From an uncultured Flavobacteriales bacterium (GTDB lineage: Bacteria > Bacteroidota > Bacteroidia > Flavobacteriales > UBA1820): a stretch of 64,000 nt of DNA. The first letter of the stretch is position 1, and each line of letters begins with the position of its first letter. The notes under the pieces are model-generated. The model had not been told where the DNA came from and searched no databases. It was given only the letters and a program-made list of their open reading frames with translations. The translations under genes and the position numbers were made by a program. Below are positions 27,401-35,716 of the stretch, piece by piece. Location of the stretch: the NCBI GenBank assembly GCA_959608625.1, contig CAUHQV010000010.1, positions 1-64,000 of the forward strand. The letters run 5' to 3'.

Positions 27401-28011
27401 CTGGAAACCAAAGAACGGTGAACGGATAAAGAATTGGCCGGATAGTAGCCTTTGAATCGCAAATTACCGCTGTTATCCACCCTAAGCTCTTTGATTTGAT
27501 CGGAGGAGCCGTTAAGCTTATATTCATACTGAACAGGTTTGCCGTCAAAACTATTGCTTGCCCCGACCGATCCTTGTTTAAGCACCAGCCCCAGGGGGCT
27601 ATTGTCATACTGTTTCCGGGCATAGGTGTAATTTCGGTCCGGATCGGTAGCGGGCAATAGGCTCTGATAATAGGTCTGTTGCTGCGCAATCGGATTGGCC
27701 ACCTTTGCTCCATTGTTGGAAGCCGACACATAAGGGAGGTAAGTAGTGGCATCGCCGCGGCTCATGTTGTCGTATACGACAAATGAAACCACGTCTTTCC
27801 CATTTTGAGCGGAAGCGCCTACGTCGATGCTTTGAACAGGACGTCCAAGACCGTCGAAATAATTTTTAGTCGTGAGAAAAGTCGTCCCGTTGAATTTTTC
27901 GACCTTCACGGGGGAGGCGTGCTTGATCACATCGGTTTGTTGCGCCACAACGGCCGACAAGCTGGATAAACTCATCCATGCGAAGAAGGATAGATATTTT
28001 ATTGATTTCAT
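24442..28011 (-). CDS. RHS-repeat protein with DUF6443 domain and JAMM/JAB-like C-terminal toxin tip
   Basis: The 1189-residue protein has a signal peptide (MKSIKYLSFFAWMSLSSLSA). A DUF6443-like N-terminal domain follows (FLTTKNYFDGLGRPVQSID), then many YD repeats (for example YDDYDWITNTTTYG, YDDLGRVASKKIHNG) and the RHS-associated core (YKYFKTDHLGNTRALLAV, NKYLFGGKEYQEG, LYDFGARFYNPTYGRWFNMD, ending FIDPNGED near residue 948). The remaining 241 residues are a variable tip containing DIHSHPD (HSHP at about 1094-1097), the metal-binding core of JAMM/JAB peptidases as in JAB-like toxin 1. The expected distal Ser and Asp are only loosely placed (GASGEYWEFRD). It is 38 bp after the other YD-repeat gene and coupled by ATGA to a lipoprotein gene. 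Confidence 0.85.
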   Translation of the reverse strand: MKSIKYLSFFAWMSLSSLSAVVAQQTDVIKHASPVKVEKFNGTTFLTTKNYFDGLGRPVQSIDVGASAQNGKDVVSFVVYDNMSRGDATTYLPYVSASNNGAKVANPIAQQQTYYQSLLPATDPDRNYTYARKQYDNSPLGLVLKQGSVGASNSFDGKPVQYEYKLNGSSDQIKELRVDNSGNLRFKGYYPANSLSVHRSLVSSSTGDGHDTYEYVNSLGQAIASETRVSGSDRRITYYVYDDFSRLRYTIPSALESAITSTTYAYTPFDLKKYSYYTQYDERNRPIAEWFPGYGRTYYVYDVLNRVVLTQTNKLSQTNESAFVKYDSQNRPVMSGVIALGGSIGTIDLQSRMSASGVDGLSRSADMTLELDTDSLARIRIAAASMERLKAIQDSLNSSAQNNGMVRTMSTTSAPNTGILFESRGAALHGYTNQAYPTNVKESDIWNVTYYDDYDWITNTTTYGFSLADTLGVLKTTNSVTGLTTGTKTKIIGQSLPQWLTSVTYYDDNYNAIQTISDLWPAGKEIVSNAHNFNGQVTRTKVKQIVDNVTYEYNKWFDYDGYGRLLKVRQKITGDAQGEVVLAEYAYDDLGRVASKKIHNGKETTTYAYDIAGRNIATTSPSFSYKLGFDKSLIPNVAGRSDGLISQVTWSNSATGDQKAYAYTYDALKQYTSASFYEKPGATWTASTKYKETIGGYDRAGNILSIQRTNASGAALHNFTMAYTDGSNGYTLMSVNGSAGFQYDANANMTKDGLSGVQIIYNDLDLPGRIYNGSEFNSYIYNARGEKIASSTNAGNNSTYYRSVMVYSKAGSAAQQLSYMLHPEGLVVKEGSAWVYKYFKTDHLGNTRALLAVRNGNLVNEGQNTDYYPYGIAHSTNNLHLNKYLFGGKEYQEGSVASSMLELYDFGARFYNPTYGRWFNMDPARQFENPFTYCGNNPVVFIDPNGEDAYYMDAEGYVEQRYPGYGPNPFPDYPEFYDFLARTPNRDMLYTYDSYGNYHMTFVDDTGFLKNFSREKRHEGGGGDGYYNYGTTSNAGDAFNVFKFGADYSKVEWGLNGYSTSLGYQFLVRTSHSEESVIVTDGPYNERDMRFDIHSHPDTKKKGASGEYWEFRDNWYATYDLKVAGGRFARITPDGSIPVNKLPNHYVYVPDNREMYHYMHNNNNTKSFRITDTKSMQNYVVNKNYNTYK

Positions 28012-28049
28012 ATTTTTACCTGTTTAGAGTTATTGACAGAGCAGGAAGC

Positions 28050-31000
28050 CTAGTTCCAGCTTACGGTCCCCACTTTATAATTTGAATCCGAGATATATAT
28101 TTGTCCGCTGAGTTCCCCGGTCTCATCATTTTCATCGAACCGCGTATCGCTGAGGATATATCCGTCTTCACCTACTACACCATCGAAATGAGCGTCGCGC
28201 CTGTCCGGCGAATTGGGATTGATAAAGAAGTAGCCTATGGCGGAAACCTTGCCGGAGCCATCGGAAATAATATCCGGGGTGCAACCGATATTGATCGCCC
28301 AGTAACCGTTACGCGGCATGATATTAGCATAGAAGTTGACTGGTTGAGGACCTACTACTACAAAAATGGCCTGCCCGGTAATCGCTTGGAAAATGCCCGT
28401 TTTTGTCGTGGTGGCCGACATACTGGTCGTCCCGTCGGAAAACACCCAACGATCGAAAGCGTACCCGCTGTTCGGGGTGGCCGTCCAGGTGGCCGATTCT
28501 TCGGTGAACACCCGGCTGGAGCTTACCGATACCGTGCCGCGCCCCAAATAGGAGGGGTGCAAGACGGCCGTCAGGTTATGAGACTGCTTTGAAAAAAAGG
28601 CCGCTCCGTGCAAATCGGATTGGATATTGCTCTTTACTACAGAGCTAGCTCCTGCGGTGGTACCATCACTGAATTGCCAACCGGAAAAATCGTAGCCGGG
28701 ATTGGGCGTTACCGTAAATGTAGCCGATCCGCCGGGGCTCACCTGGGCAGGACTTACCGATACCGTGCCGCGGCTTCTGAATCCGGAATCCCCGCCGGCA
28801 GACAAGTTATAAACTGCCGAGGTATCGGTATAGGCGTATTTTTCCACGACCTGACCGTCATGTCTGGCAATGGATTCCAACATGCCGAAAGGATTGTAAT
28901 TATATCGGGTAGTTGCTCCTTTTTCATCCGCTTTCGATATAACGCCTATTCCCGGCTTAACAACTTCTGTTGTCATGGACGACACACCGGGCATTACCCG
29001 GACTTCATCCACATAATAGTTGGGTTCGAGAATCCTATAGGTTTGCCCGGTGAATATAGTCCTCACTTCTTTCCATTCACCAAGGGATTTTTCGGCCCGT
29101 TTCCAGTAAGAGAGGACATAATTCCCTGAAGTCCCTGCATTAACTTCAAACGGTGTGTTTTTCGCCAGAACATAGTCGCCGGTTTTTGCCTGATCCCCCC
29201 AGAACACTGTATTTGAGGTTTTTTGCTCCTCGAAGCTGGTATAAAATCCACCCTCTCCATAGGTGATATTGTTGATGCGGGCTACCGGAATATGCCCGTC
29301 ATATCCGTAAATGATCCGTGTTCCATACCCCCAGTTCCCGGTAAAAGTAATAAACTCCGGATTGCCTTTATTGTTGAACTTGACGGCTTGTGGGTTATAT
29401 TCATCGTATCTGGAATCTATTACCAACGACGATCCGGTTGTTGAAATTGAAGCGTGGGTGATGGACGGACTAAGGGTATTGATAAGAAGGGATTTCGTTT
29501 GCTCCAATACGGGCATACCTGCGACGGTATTCCATTTATACAAATTGATTGTACCTCCCAGTATATTGTAGTCCGTTTTATCAGCATCTTTCCTCGATTT
29601 AATGGTCTCGATGGGAACAGATTTGACACCGTTTTCTTTCATCCAAGCTATCCCATAGGATTCCGCCGCCGGATAATTCATATTGGTCGAATAATCCTGT
29701 GGATAAGTGATGGATGTTTTGTACTGATTTCCACGATTATCCGATTCTATAATGGTCCTGGGAAACAGGTCATCATAATTCGAATGATAGGAATAGGTGG
29801 TAGTAACCGGCGACTGATACAATCCGGAAGTCGTTTTGCCGGATAAAACAACAGGCTGTGAAATCCACTCATAGCGACCTTTATAATCGCCTAGCGATTG
29901 CCCCCCCTGGGGCATAGCATTAAAAAACACATAAGAGTAGATGGATTTTATTGGACCCTCGGCGTATGTATAAGTCTCTCTATGAATTTCTTGACTGGAG
30001 CTGGTGTACTGCTTCATACTTGTCAACAACCCCCTCTTGTGAAAAGTGGTAGAACTTGGAACCATGTAGAACATAGTATCGTCTACGTAGGGACCTGTAG
30101 GACTCGAAGTGAACTTTCCTCGAGGATCCATGTTCACCGTGTACTCGTATGTATTATACGAACCATTCGGCAATATTTCTTTTACATAATTGTAGACGAC
30201 AGGCGATCCTGTAAAATCCGTCATCGGGAAATCCGGATATATGGTTGCGCTATAAGTTATTACTCTGTTTTTATCGTTAAAATTGCTATTCGGCGCTGTA
30301 TCTTTTAGAATGCGGGGAAAAGGTTTGAAGTCGCTTAATATCCGTCCTCCTTTTGTGCCAGAACTGCTGGGATCATCATATACATATTGTGTTTTGCCTA
30401 AAATAGAGCCGTCTTTTTCAAAATGGCCGATAGATTTTATTCTTAACCCCCCTACCGTCTCTTCTGGAGCGTTCAATTTATCATGTAGACGTCCCTTGTG
30501 CAATTCATAGTCGAACTCTGTCCACCCACCCGTAGGATAGATGATTCTTTCCAAGGAACCTTTTCTTGTATGGGTAAAATCAGGTTTTTTTACCCATGGA
30601 ATAGTGCTTAGACTGGGGTCTGGCCATCCGGGTTTTCTCATATTCAAAATATCTAATACACCGGGAGTTGAGTTCCTAGAGTCCGGACTTGGGTGGCCCA
30701 AATTATCTGGGTATCTATTGCCAAGACGAGTAATAGACTCCTGATTGTCATAATATTGGAAAGAGCAGATTTCTCTCTTTTGGTTTTCGTGTTTTTCATA
30801 AATACGATCAAGTAAATTCCTACTATCATTCTCTCCCTTGAGCATGCTTTTATCGAAACAGATAGTTTTCACGTACTCATTGTTATAGGCGTAAATATCC
30901 ATGCGACTCGATCCGCCTCCGTTTACTGCTGGGGAATGTGTGAATTCTAATTTACCTAATCCCCATGTTATGGATTTCAATACCTTTGTAGTGTTTTTAG

Positions 31001-31988
31001 GACGCCTAGGATAATAATCTGAGCGCGGCCATACCAGATTAAGAAAATCTTGGTAATTCGTGCCAGGAAAATACTTCCAAGGCGTAACCTCGTATATATA
31101 TTTTTCCTGAGGGTATCCGTAATCAACCCCACCAGAAGTGTAGGTATATCGTGCTATCTCTTTATCACCATAAGACACATATTCCAACATCCAACCAGAG
31201 ATATATTCTGTAGTGGCATATGTGGAAGGCTTCTCCTCTATTGTGAACTCTCCTTGTTCTTTATAGGCTTGAGAAGTTCCAAAATAAAATTTTAAGCCTT
31301 GCGCATTTGTGATCACGAAATAACTATCATTGTAAATAGTGTTATTTACCCATTGAATTTTTATATCTTGGTAGGGAATTAGGGCGATGGATTTGTCATA
31401 ATTTATCACAAACCCGCCTGTTTCTCCTGTAGGCAGTTCAAAATGATAAAAGTCTGGCTGCCCATCGAATTTGTTTTTTATTTTGTCATCAAAATTTCCA
31501 GCCGTCGCTGCACTAGCCCCATGACCGGCCAACCACCCGGTTTCATCTGGCATTCCCATAAGGACCCGCTTAATACTTCCACCCCCAGTCATTTTCCAAT
31601 TACTGCCGCACCATGACGGGGAGTCGAAGAGTTTTATTCCTTTTGCTGAATAATTTAACCCTATCGGAATATTAATTCCATAAGACGAAATAGTATACAA
31701 TGGAACATAAACATTAGCCGTACCTGTATAGTAATCAACACTGGTTTTAGCAATTTTTTCCAATACTGGTTGCTCCATTGGTGTTAGGGGGGCCATATAA
31801 TTCGGCTCTGATGGTTCTGTCTCTGCAGCCATCACAGCCGACAAATTCTCTGCTTCATTGCCATCCGATTCATGGATGATTGGAGTGACTTCTATTGTAT
31901 TTTTGTTTTTATCAGGTTCGATATTTTGTGCAAAAAGCCCCCCAGAAAGCAGGAGCAGGCAGAATAGTAAGAATAAGTGTTTTCTCAT
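28050..31988 (-). CDS. Large exported YD-repeat protein with C-terminal bacterial-repeat domains
   Basis: The 1312-residue protein starts with a signal peptide (MRKHLFLLFCLLLLSGGLFAQ). Its first two thirds resemble the conserved partner proteins found upstream of DUF6443 RHS genes in Bacteroidota: LTPMEQPVLEKIAKTSVDYY, YSAKGIKLFDSPSWCGSNWK, GLRIKSIGHFEKDGS. YD-like repeats follow near residue 1030 (YNYNPFGMLESIARHDGQV). Two tandem domains of about 77 residues come next (RGTVSVSPAQVSPGGSATF and RGTVSVSSSRVFTEESATW, from about 1072 and 1150), of the InlB_B/Flg_new type. The end (DTRFDENDETGELSGQIYIS) is a further beta region. It is transcribed first and may shape or present the RHS toxin shell. 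No enzymatic motif is seen. Confidence 0.8.
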   Translation of the reverse strand: MRKHLFLLFCLLLLSGGLFAQNIEPDKNKNTIEVTPIIHESDGNEAENLSAVMAAETEPSEPNYMAPLTPMEQPVLEKIAKTSVDYYTGTANVYVPLYTISSYGINIPIGLNYSAKGIKLFDSPSWCGSNWKMTGGGSIKRVLMGMPDETGWLAGHGASAATAGNFDDKIKNKFDGQPDFYHFELPTGETGGFVINYDKSIALIPYQDIKIQWVNNTIYNDSYFVITNAQGLKFYFGTSQAYKEQGEFTIEEKPSTYATTEYISGWMLEYVSYGDKEIARYTYTSGGVDYGYPQEKYIYEVTPWKYFPGTNYQDFLNLVWPRSDYYPRRPKNTTKVLKSITWGLGKLEFTHSPAVNGGGSSRMDIYAYNNEYVKTICFDKSMLKGENDSRNLLDRIYEKHENQKREICSFQYYDNQESITRLGNRYPDNLGHPSPDSRNSTPGVLDILNMRKPGWPDPSLSTIPWVKKPDFTHTRKGSLERIIYPTGGWTEFDYELHKGRLHDKLNAPEETVGGLRIKSIGHFEKDGSILGKTQYVYDDPSSSGTKGGRILSDFKPFPRILKDTAPNSNFNDKNRVITYSATIYPDFPMTDFTGSPVVYNYVKEILPNGSYNTYEYTVNMDPRGKFTSSPTGPYVDDTMFYMVPSSTTFHKRGLLTSMKQYTSSSQEIHRETYTYAEGPIKSIYSYVFFNAMPQGGQSLGDYKGRYEWISQPVVLSGKTTSGLYQSPVTTTYSYHSNYDDLFPRTIIESDNRGNQYKTSITYPQDYSTNMNYPAAESYGIAWMKENGVKSVPIETIKSRKDADKTDYNILGGTINLYKWNTVAGMPVLEQTKSLLINTLSPSITHASISTTGSSLVIDSRYDEYNPQAVKFNNKGNPEFITFTGNWGYGTRIIYGYDGHIPVARINNITYGEGGFYTSFEEQKTSNTVFWGDQAKTGDYVLAKNTPFEVNAGTSGNYVLSYWKRAEKSLGEWKEVRTIFTGQTYRILEPNYYVDEVRVMPGVSSMTTEVVKPGIGVISKADEKGATTRYNYNPFGMLESIARHDGQVVEKYAYTDTSAVYNLSAGGDSGFRSRGTVSVSPAQVSPGGSATFTVTPNPGYDFSGWQFSDGTTAGASSVVKSNIQSDLHGAAFFSKQSHNLTAVLHPSYLGRGTVSVSSSRVFTEESATWTATPNSGYAFDRWVFSDGTTSMSATTTKTGIFQAITGQAIFVVVGPQPVNFYANIMPRNGYWAINIGCTPDIISDGSGKVSAIGYFFINPNSPDRRDAHFDGVVGEDGYILSDTRFDENDETGELSGQIYISDSNYKVGTVSWN

Positions 31989-32608
31989 AGCGTTTTTGAT
32001 TTAAATGATTTTTAGTGAGATTGACGTGAATGGTTGCTGGATAAGCAACCGGAAATACTCCATAGACTAAGGAATTTGAAAAATTATTGATGCTGTTAAT
32101 TTGTAAGGCCCACAATTAGGAAAGCCTGTTTTATTACCCGTCTAAACTATCGCCGGAAAACTTGGAAAGAAAGGATTTCGATATTATCAAACCATCCACA
32201 TATATATTAATATCAAATTATTAAATACAAAAAACATTACATAGAAAAAAGGGACTCGAATAATCGGAGAAACCAGACAAGAAAGGAATAATCCTACAGC
32301 ATTCCGTTTGTCAGATCAATCTTCGCAGCCCTGTTAATCTATGAGGGGCATTTTCAAGGGTTGGTGGAATCATCATCTTAATGCCGATAGACTCCCTTTT
32401 TTTATAAGCTCCAAAAACTCCGGAGTCGAAAGATTTTTTCCTTTTTTTATAGTATCGGAAAACTCGGATTAGAATAATTCCTCAGCACTGGAAAATCAAG
32501 TCTATAGCCTATATACCACGTATTTTGACGGCAATCGACTTATTTTTAATCATTATCCCAGAACAAACCTATTTTTACCTATTTTAGCACCTGAAAGACA
32601 TAATAATG
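31989..32608. other. AT-rich stretch with no gene
   Basis: About 620 bp upstream of the YD-repeat gene. It must hold the promoter of the RHS cassette, but no clear TAnnTTTG element was found. A small hairpin (GGTTGCT-ggat-AAGCAACC, 32027-32042 region) is the only structure noticed. Confidence 0.5.
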
Positions 32609-33357
32609 TTGGTTCAAGATTAGTTAAGTTTATTTTTTCGTATAGTTCTTTGTATCAAAATTGATAAATATTTTTGTTTTGAAAATTATATCTAAACTCA
32701 CACTCTTTTCTTGTGTAAATAGAACGTGTGTTTGTGTACTCCTCTGAACTTGGCAAGCCTTACTTTACAGAGTCCCCAGAAGTTCTCGATTCCATTAAAT
32801 GGTTGTGTCCATCGGCAAATTCGTTCTCCCGTGTTTGACGCGATAATGCTTTTTATACCCGTATATTCACAAGTCTATCATAGGTCTTAGAAACCGTCGA
32901 AATAAATCACGGCATCAGTATCAGCTTTGCCCTTAATAATTGGTAATAGCTCACTCACAGAGCAGTTTTTGACGATCTAGGTATACACATTATCGCCTCG
33001 TTTAAGCATCCCGAAAACAGGGATTTTGCCTTTGACTCCTCGTCCTCGGATTCCGCGTACACGACGCGCCCCGAAGTAGTTCTCATCGAGTTCAACCTCG
33101 CCGTTTGTGAACGGGCTTTCCGCCTCACAAAGCTCGACGATACGCTCTCGAAGTTGTTGAAATAAATATTGTTTACGGTGTCCTGATTTAAGGATGGGAA
33201 TTCCGCGGTCTTTTTTGCCTCCATATCAAGGCAAAAAAGACGTAAAATAGTCCTGATTTTCCGTCAGAAATCTTGGCGCAAAAAAATACTTATTATTCAT
33301 TGTCGGCAAATAGATAGTTAAATAGTTTTTATTGCTGCTTAAATAAGTTTGAACCAA
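32609..33357 (-). mobile_element. IS1595-type insertion-sequence relic
   Basis: Terminal inverted repeats of 20 bases lie at 32609-32628 (TTGGTTCAAGATTAGTTAAG) and, inverted, at 33338-33357 (TTGGTTCAAACTTATTTAAG), 17 of 20 matching. They enclose about 750 bp whose minus strand encodes a broken ISXO2-like transposase. No target-site duplication is visible in the flanks (TAATAATG and ATTAAAAA), consistent with an old insertion. Confidence 0.65.
32690..33245 (-). pseudogene. ISXO2-like (IS1595 family) transposase pseudogene
   Basis: Reading the minus strand across frames gives KKDRGIPILKSGHRKQYLF (end of the zinc-finger part). The DDE core follows as GEVELDENYFGARRVRGIRG, RGVKGKIPVFGMLKRGDNVYT, then a stop codon, VKNCSVSELLPIIKGKADTD, AVIYFDGF, another stop, and in a further frame ENFWGLCKVRLAKFRGV and THFYLHKKR-like sequence. 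These match the ISXO2-like DDE transposase domain. At least two stops and one frameshift disable it. It lies within matching terminal inverted repeats. Confidence 0.75.
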
Positions 33358-33835
33358 ATTAAAAAACAGTTCTAAGAAGAATTTGTATCACTTACTGGAC
33401 ACCGGATTTGGCAAAGTTGCGGTATGTACCCCAAAAAAATGGAACATACAATTCACATACAACATTGCGAAATAGGTGAAAAAGGAAGTAAAAGAAAGCA
33501 ACTTCGATTCCCTGCCAATGAGCTATAATGCAGTGATAGTATGAAGATTATGCAAGTCAAAGCAAAAGGATGAAAACCCTCTGGAACTGACTCATAATCC
33601 GATCTAGTCTCCATATCAATCGGTTCATTTATGAAGACAACAACGATTGTCGCAAATATAAGGCAGGATTTTGTCTATGGATTTTGCTGGGAACAAAAGC
33701 TATACCCGCAGCCATTCAACATTTAATCCCGATAGGTAAGGCGAAGAAAAGGATGTTTTCTCATAAATCGTTGGCCGAAGGTTTGCGCCTTGTGGGATTT
33801 GATTATGAAATTTGCCTAAAAGGGGGCAAAACGAA
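33358..33835. other. Gene-poor stretch between IS relic and phage remnants
   Basis: No convincing coding sequence. Short open frames overlap on both strands around 33684-33939 without family resemblance. It is probably decayed phage sequence. Confidence 0.4.
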
Positions 33836-34003
33836 ATGCGCGATCTTGTCGAAAAAATGGCAAAAATGCTGAACGATCCCTTTTTGGTGGAAGCGGGCGC
33901 GGTTACGATGAAGGAGGAAGACAAGAAAAAATTTGTCACGGAGGAATCCCGGGATACTGCGGAATATGTGTCAATGGTAGTATCTTCATTCCGAAAAATC
34001 TAA
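33836..34003 (+). CDS. Small hypothetical protein, possibly a phage-gene remnant
   Basis: A 55-residue frame starting at ATG 33836, 13 bases after a GGGGG run. The sequence MRDLVEKMAKMLNDPFLVEA, followed by GAVTMKEEDKKKFVTEESRD and ending VSSFRKI, has the look of a coding C terminus: charged, helical, no low-complexity bias. Whether it is complete or the tail of a larger lost gene is not decided; no family is recognised. Confidence 0.35.
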   Translation: MRDLVEKMAKMLNDPFLVEAGAVTMKEEDKKKFVTEESRDTAEYVSMVVSSFRKI

Positions 34004-34021
34004 CCCCTTCAGAGATCCTCG

Positions 34022-34306
34022 TCACTCCATCGGATAAAAGAATACTTTTTCGAGGGTTTCATTGATCTTATCGGGATTCATTTTATGAGCCGAATAAAGG
34101 ATACAATATGTTTCGTGATCCTGGCTTTCCTTTACGGGTTCGTTACTCCAGTCAGCGAAGCCCATCCGTTTACCCAATAGGCTTACTTCACAATCAAAAA
34201 CAGCTTTTGCCTCTTCCAGGCTACCGGAAGAAAATACATTCCGTAACAACGATAATAAGGGAAGCTGCCTGCCGTAGCCAAATATTTTTACAATGTATAT
34301 TTTCAT
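34022..34306 (-). CDS. Hypothetical protein in the phage remnant
   Basis: A 94-residue protein starting MKIYIVKIFGYGRQLPLLSL, with VFDCEVSLLGKRMGFADWSN and YCILYSAHKMNPDKINETL. It contains no signal peptide or membrane helix. It runs against the surrounding phage-like genes. No family is recognised. Its amino-acid composition is protein-like and the start is good, so it is probably a real small cargo gene. Confidence 0.45.
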   Translation of the reverse strand: MKIYIVKIFGYGRQLPLLSLLRNVFSSGSLEEAKAVFDCEVSLLGKRMGFADWSNEPVKESQDHETYCILYSAHKMNPDKINETLEKVFFYPME

Positions 34307-34414
34307 GCCAAACGGTCTGATTGTAAGGCTGAAGTATTTAAAGCAAATGTAGTAAAATAATCATAGTTGGGCGAAGCGGATAAAAAAGGGCGGCCGGGAC
34401 AAAAATAAAACCAC

Positions 34415-34642
34415 ATGGAAACAAAATCAAAAAACCGTTTAAAAATCGGGCTGTTCCTCGTAGCGGTCCTCCTTTGCATCGTGGCTATCTACGCCGGATT
34501 CCAGGTAATGTGCTGGACTTACGACCCGGTAGTAAAGGAGAATGTAACCGACTTCTTTCACGGAATCCCCGTCATAGCGTGCGCCGGGTACTGCCTGTAC
34601 GTATGTGTGAAGAACATCATACGCCTGCGAAAGGACGATTAA
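34415..34642 (+). CDS. Small two-helix membrane protein of the lysis region
   Basis: A 75-residue protein with two hydrophobic segments, about 11-32 (IGLFLVAVLLCIVAIYAGFQ) and 48-64 (GIPVIACAGYCLYVCV), and a charged C terminus (RLRKDD). It stands directly before the holin gene on the same strand. Such small membrane proteins often accompany holins in Bacteroidota prophages. No family name can be given. Confidence 0.5.
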   Translation: METKSKNRLKIGLFLVAVLLCIVAIYAGFQVMCWTYDPVVKENVTDFFHGIPVIACAGYCLYVCVKNIIRLRKDD

Positions 34643-34738
34643 CTAACTATCCCCGCCGACCCAGTGGCCCGGGCCCGACAGAAAACCAATCGTTCTGCCG
34701 GGATCACCCGGCCAGCGGGGTTTTATTCAAAAAACATC

Positions 34739-35266
34739 ATGTGGCAGGCATACGAAAAGATATTTGAGAAGATAGCGGTAGTTTTCACTAACGCATGGGG
34801 TTGGATAATGACCTTGTTCATAGGATTTGTGAGCTTCTTAGGAGAAGAAGATACTTCCTTTCTGGTTGTAGGAATCGCAATCGCCTTCGATCTGTTTTGG
34901 GGAATACTCGCTTCTATTAAACGTGGGGAGTATATTTTTTCCGAAGCGGGCCGCAGCTCCTTTACTAAAGCATTCGCCTACGGGAGCGTCCTCGTATTGG
35001 TTCTGCTGATCGAGAAACTCACCCATGACGGTTCTTTCATTGCTACGCGGGTTATGTGTGTGGTAGCCGCTTCGTGCGAATTATGGAGCGTATGCGCCAA
35101 TATACTAATTGTGAAACCCAGCTTTCCTTTTATTCGTCTTTTCCGGAAATACCTCGCCGGTGAAATAAGCAAGAAGCTCAATATCACGACAGAGGAATAC
35201 AATGAACTGATGCAGGAAAGAAGGGCCAGAAAGAAAAACAAAGAAGAAAATGAAACTGACGCTTAG
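34739..35266 (+). CDS. Phage holin family protein
   Basis: The ATG at 34739 gives a 175-residue protein (MWQAYEKIFEKIAVVFTNAW); an in-frame GTG 75 bases upstream would add a tail without family character. It has hydrophobic segments at about 14-34, 38-58, 79-95 and 103-125, followed by a long basic C terminus (ERRARKKNKEENE). FDLFWGILASIKRGEYIFSE resembles the holin family found with toxin-secretion and lysis cassettes (Phage_holin_4_1 type). Holins permeabilise the inner membrane for endolysin exit. It overlaps the next gene by 17 bp. No endolysin is present nearby. Confidence 0.7.
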   Translation: MWQAYEKIFEKIAVVFTNAWGWIMTLFIGFVSFLGEEDTSFLVVGIAIAFDLFWGILASIKRGEYIFSEAGRSSFTKAFAYGSVLVLVLLIEKLTHDGSFIATRVMCVVAASCELWSVCANILIVKPSFPFIRLFRKYLAGEISKKLNITTEEYNELMQERRARKKNKEENETDA

Positions 35267-35447
35267 AAGAACATATAAAGCACCGGATTATACCATCGGA
35301 CATTTGTATATAGACGGCAGATACTTCTGCGATACGCTGGAAGATACGGTTCGGGATCTGACCCTCGAAAAGAAAATCCCCGGCCAGACGGCAATCCCGG
35401 AAGGGACTTATCGTGTGTTTTTAGATAGCCTCCGGTTGAAAAGATAA
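35250..35447 (+). pseudogene. Truncated DUF5675 family protein
   Basis: The 65 residues read MKLTLRRTYKAPDYTIGHLY, then IDGRYFCDTLEDTVRDL and GQTAIPEGTYRVFLDS, a clear N-terminal half of DUF5675, a protein of roughly 130-150 residues common in Bacteroidota prophage lysis regions. The frame stops after RLKR, and the expected second half (VPGFEGVLIHSGNTAADT-type sequence) is not found downstream. So the gene is broken by deletion or frameshift. It overlaps the holin gene. Confidence 0.65.
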
Positions 35448-35530
35448 CCGGCATTTCCTTTGGGGGAGGAAAATAAAAATGCCCCCGGCCATCAAGATAC
35501 TCTCACATATTTGATTGGTGCAGAAATAAC

Positions 35531-35706
35531 GCCACACCCAGCCGGGGGCAAAACCTTCGGTGGGTATAGACTTTGCCATTGGCAAAGGAGAGGTGGTGGC
35601 AAAAATGCCGGATAATTTCTTTACGTCATTCCTCTTAGGCGATACGGGCGCACTCAAATTGACGGGAGATGACATCATGGAATTGAAAGAATTATTAATC
35701 AAATAA
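35531..35706 (+). pseudogene. C-terminal fragment of an unidentified phage-region gene
   Basis: An open frame without a good start ends VAKMPDNFFTSFLLGDTGAL then KLTGDDIMELKELLIK and stop, 11 bp before the next gene. The ending looks like a genuine protein C terminus, whose upstream part was lost together with the end of the DUF5675 gene. A GTG at 35560 could also start a 48-residue product. Confidence 0.3.
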
Positions 35707-35716
35707 GCGCGAAAAC

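Noticed and set aside
33684..33872. 62-residue plus-strand frame with a basic composition
   Set aside because: It overlaps a more protein-like frame from 33836 and has no start context; probably decayed sequence.
35421..35702. Minus-strand frame of 93 residues in the phage remnant
   Set aside because: It overlaps the end of the DUF5675 fragment and a better plus-strand C-terminal fragment; no family resemblance.
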